From: Sphingobacteriaceae bacterium
Lineage (GTDB): Bacteria; Bacteroidota; Bacteroidia; Sphingobacteriales; Sphingobacteriaceae
NCBI GenBank assembly: GCA_014380615.1
Contig: JACMJM010000051.1
Coordinates: 1-64,000 of the forward strand
Reading direction: 5' to 3'
Length of the DNA: 64,000 nt
The notes beneath the pieces were generated by a model. It made no database searches. It saw only the letters and a program-made list of their open reading frames with translations, and was not told the DNA's origin. Each line of letters starts with the position of its first letter. Within the stretch, counting starts at the first letter, position 1. This document shows positions 62,065-64,000 of the stretch, piece after piece. The translations under genes were made by a program, and so were the position numbers.

Positions 62065-63642
62065 TTAATCCTTACCCTCATACTCAAACCAATCAACATC
62101 TGCATTAGAGGTTGACAACTTTCCATTACCGGTAGCATACACGCCTACAAACGCACCCACAAATCCGCCTAATGTTTCTGAGGAAATAAACCTTGTTTCC
62201 ACAGAACCCAGATTTTGAAAGTCTATATTATTCTGTGAAAAAGAAAATCGATATTCTTTTGGGGTAGAGTTCACTCTCATTTGCACAGCACCTGATTGTA
62301 GCTTAACCTGTTTTTCCTCGTGGATAATACTGCCTAATTTGTAGCGTAGAACAATGAATCTTTGTCTGCCTTTACGGCGGATAAAAACATCATAATGCCC
62401 GTTATCACGATGATAAATTGTAAGCCCAGCTTCTTCATTCTCAGCTTGGGGATTAAATTCCATTGAAACTGTCGCTGTGCTATTTAAATGCTGCTGCCTT
62501 CTGGCGAGAAATGCAGGAGATTTTTTTGGAGAGAGATTGTCGGTATTCCCCTTTAATCGGAGCCAGCCTTTGCGGTCAGTCAAAGACCATGACAAGCTAT
62601 CCGGATTCTTTAGAAAATTCCAATATGGTTCCAATGTCGATCTATCAAATTCATCCCGCTTCGGTAATGGCTCAAAAGGTTTTTGAGCTAAGGTTTGCAC
62701 CTTCATCACAAGATTGGTTGTACCGCCATCCGGCAATACCGGCCAGCCCTTTGAAGACCAGGTAAAGGGCGAAAGAAATGTTTCACGGCCGATATGATGG
62801 TGACTCCCCTCCTGCCTGAAACCAAGAAACACCATCCACCAGCTTCCATCCTGCGCCTGAACCCAATCGGCATGCCCAACACCCTGAACCGGGTTACCCT
62901 GGGCATTTCTATTGCGGTGGGTTAAAATTGGATTATCCGGGTTCGCTTCAAACGGCCCCCATGGACTCTTGCTTCTTGCAATGTTGAGCATATGACCATA
63001 CTCCGTACCTCCTTCTGATATCATCAGGTAATAGGTGTCTTTAATTTTGTAAAGATGGGGTCCTTCGGGATAACGTCCTCCCGTTCCTGTCCAGATAATC
63101 TTAATTGGCGTTAAGAACTTTCCGGTTTTAATATCAATCTCTGCCTGAGCTATACCTCCCGGATCTGTAGATGTAAAATATACCTTTCCATCATCATCAA
63201 AAAACAAAGACGGATCAATTCCGGGCTGCTCTTTTACCCAAATGGGTTCGCTCCAGGGGCCGGCGGGATTGGTTGCGGTAACATAAAAATTGCCACCGTT
63301 CCGCTGGTTGGTGGTAACCATGTAGAAAGTTCCGTTGTTATAACGGATAGTTGGCGCATAGATCCCCGAACCTTTACTTAAATCTAATTGCGTTTTTCTT
63401 GTCAGGCAATAGCCGATCAATTTCCAGTTGATTAAATCTTTGCTATGATAAATAGGAACACCCGGAAACCAGGTAAAAGTGCTGGTAACGGTGTAATAAT
63501 CCTCTCCTACCCGGCAAATGCTCGGATCGGGGTTCATACCCGTAAGAACCGGATTTCTGTAACCAAAAGAAACTGATTGTGCCTGTGCTGAAAGAACAAG
63601 GCAGAGGATGGCCAGAAATGCAATTGTATTTTTTAGCTTCAT
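62065..63642 (-). CDS. GH43 family glycoside hydrolase with C-terminal jelly roll
   Basis: 525 residues, signal peptide to about residue 22 (AQAQS). The propeller shows base Asp39 in MNPDPSICRVGEDYY, Asp143 in GIDPSLFFDDDGKVYF and acid Glu193 in RYPEGPHLYKI. The beta-xylosidase C-terminal domain (about 330-525) ends DVDWFEYEG. No lipobox is visible, so it is likely periplasmic, unlike the lipoprotein GH43 at 917. It removes arabinose or xylose (or galactose) from side chains. It lies between the partial right-edge gene and the fused hydrolase, with gaps of 27 and 6 bp, so the three form one unit. Confidence 0.9.
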   Translation of the reverse strand: MKLKNTIAFLAILCLVLSAQAQSVSFGYRNPVLTGMNPDPSICRVGEDYYTVTSTFTWFPGVPIYHSKDLINWKLIGYCLTRKTQLDLSKGSGIYAPTIRYNNGTFYMVTTNQRNGGNFYVTATNPAGPWSEPIWVKEQPGIDPSLFFDDDGKVYFTSTDPGGIAQAEIDIKTGKFLTPIKIIWTGTGGRYPEGPHLYKIKDTYYLMISEGGTEYGHMLNIARSKSPWGPFEANPDNPILTHRNRNAQGNPVQGVGHADWVQAQDGSWWMVFLGFRQEGSHHHIGRETFLSPFTWSSKGWPVLPDGGTTNLVMKVQTLAQKPFEPLPKRDEFDRSTLEPYWNFLKNPDSLSWSLTDRKGWLRLKGNTDNLSPKKSPAFLARRQQHLNSTATVSMEFNPQAENEEAGLTIYHRDNGHYDVFIRRKGRQRFIVLRYKLGSIIHEEKQVKLQSGAVQMRVNSTPKEYRFSFSQNNIDFQNLGSVETRFISSETLGGFVGAFVGVYATGNGKLSTSNADVDWFEYEGKD

Positions 63643-63669
63643 AGTTGTGATTAGAAGTAGTACATATAA

Positions 63670-64000
63670 TCAAGGCTGTTTCTTTGCGCTTCTTTCCTTA
63701 TACTGTGTATAAGAAAGTGGAAGGTCAAAGCCGAACATATTGCCATCTGTTACTTTATAAGTATTTGGATCAATAAAAGTGTAAAGCTTGTATTCTTTCC
63801 CAAGTGCTGCGAACCTGATAACGTATACTAAAGTCGGCTTGTCGGTGAACATTTGCATACATTGTTGTACAAACATTTCTTTCATCCTTTTTTTCGAAAA
63901 GCTAGAATGTACGCCGAAATTGAACTTAATAAATGAACCATGGGGTCCGTCTGAGCCCCCTGTCGCCATCGTAACTCCTGAGAATTCAGTAAGATTACTA
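63670..64000 (-). CDS. C-terminal part of an unrecognised protein (cut by window edge)
   Basis: The frame is open to base 64000, so the Met at 63969 is probably internal; upstream it reads SNLTEFSGVTMATGGSDGPH. About 110 residues are visible, ending GFDLPLSYTQYKERSAKKQP. The blocks GSFIKFNFGVHSS, KRMKEMFVQQCMQMF and YVIRFAALGKEYKLYTFIDP are well-formed and look like a globular domain, but I do not recognise a family. It is 27 bp before the GH43 gene and likely in one transcript with it. Confidence 0.6.
   Translation of the reverse strand, partial: SNLTEFSGVTMATGGSDGPHGSFIKFNFGVHSSFSKKRMKEMFVQQCMQMFTDKPTLVYVIRFAALGKEYKLYTFIDPNTYKVTDGNMFGFDLPLSYTQYKERSAKKQP

Overview
The window looks like a piece of a Bacteroidota chromosome, most likely a Sphingobacteriaceae (Pedobacter-like) member. 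The reasons are paired SusC/SusD proteins, many lipoproteins with Bacteroidota-specific domains (DUF1735, DUF5007, DUF5008 and DUF4983 types), FAS1 lipoproteins, a FecI-type ECF sigma factor, a reg_prop/Y_Y_Y hybrid histidine kinase, a type IX secretion sorting domain, and promoters of the Bacteroidota form TTG - 19/20 - TAnnTTTG. Nearly the whole window is one large polysaccharide utilisation region. Every gene but one is on the minus strand, so it reads from 64000 down to 1. No rRNA, tRNA, CRISPR array or intact insertion sequence was seen.

Layout in reading order. 64000-60169: end of an unrecognised protein, a GH43 enzyme, and a serine hydrolase fused to an alpha/beta hydrolase. 59891-49932: a small membrane protein, then secreted enzymes (an unrecognised family, GH95, GH51, an alginate-lyase-fold lyase). 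49429-42431: a 2332-residue T9SS-exported protein whose N-terminal part is related to the unrecognised protein at 57119-59443. 42128-37815: a hybrid two-component regulator. 37583-29561: an acetylesterase, a second alginate-lyase-fold lyase, an esterase interrupted by an in-frame stop, a GH28-like beta-helix protein, a FucP-like transporter and a DUF1080 protein. 29341-28976 (plus strand): a lone NTF2-like gene. 28719-21569: GH39, heparinase II/III-type lyase, LacI-type regulator, ROK kinase. 21340-20523: a 54-codon ORF and an ECF sigma factor. 20373-3051: a tightly packed ten-gene operon holding two SusC/SusD pairs and six lipoproteins or carbohydrate-binding partners. 2608-1: GH43 and the start of a GH97.

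Together these genes look able to bind an acidic, side-chain-rich plant or microbial polysaccharide at the surface. They would cut its backbone with lyases, remove arabinose/xylose (GH43, GH51, GH39), fucose or galactose (GH95), alpha-hexose (GH97) and acetyl groups, and import the products through TonB-dependent transporters and the MFS carrier. The exact substrate cannot be read from sequence alone.

The most notable signal is regulatory. The perfect palindrome CTAAACCGGTTTAG lies inside the -33/-7 spacer of two promoters (ROK gene and sigma-factor unit). Degenerate copies sit at equivalent positions before the hybrid kinase and the 59891 gene, and one more lies before the T9SS giant. This suggests a single LacI-type repressor (22774-23793) controlling a cascade of regulators. 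Other points of interest are the two-gene unrecognised enzyme-like family, a phosphodiesterase-fold lipoprotein that has lost metal-site residues, the nonsense-interrupted esterase, and several structured intergenic elements.
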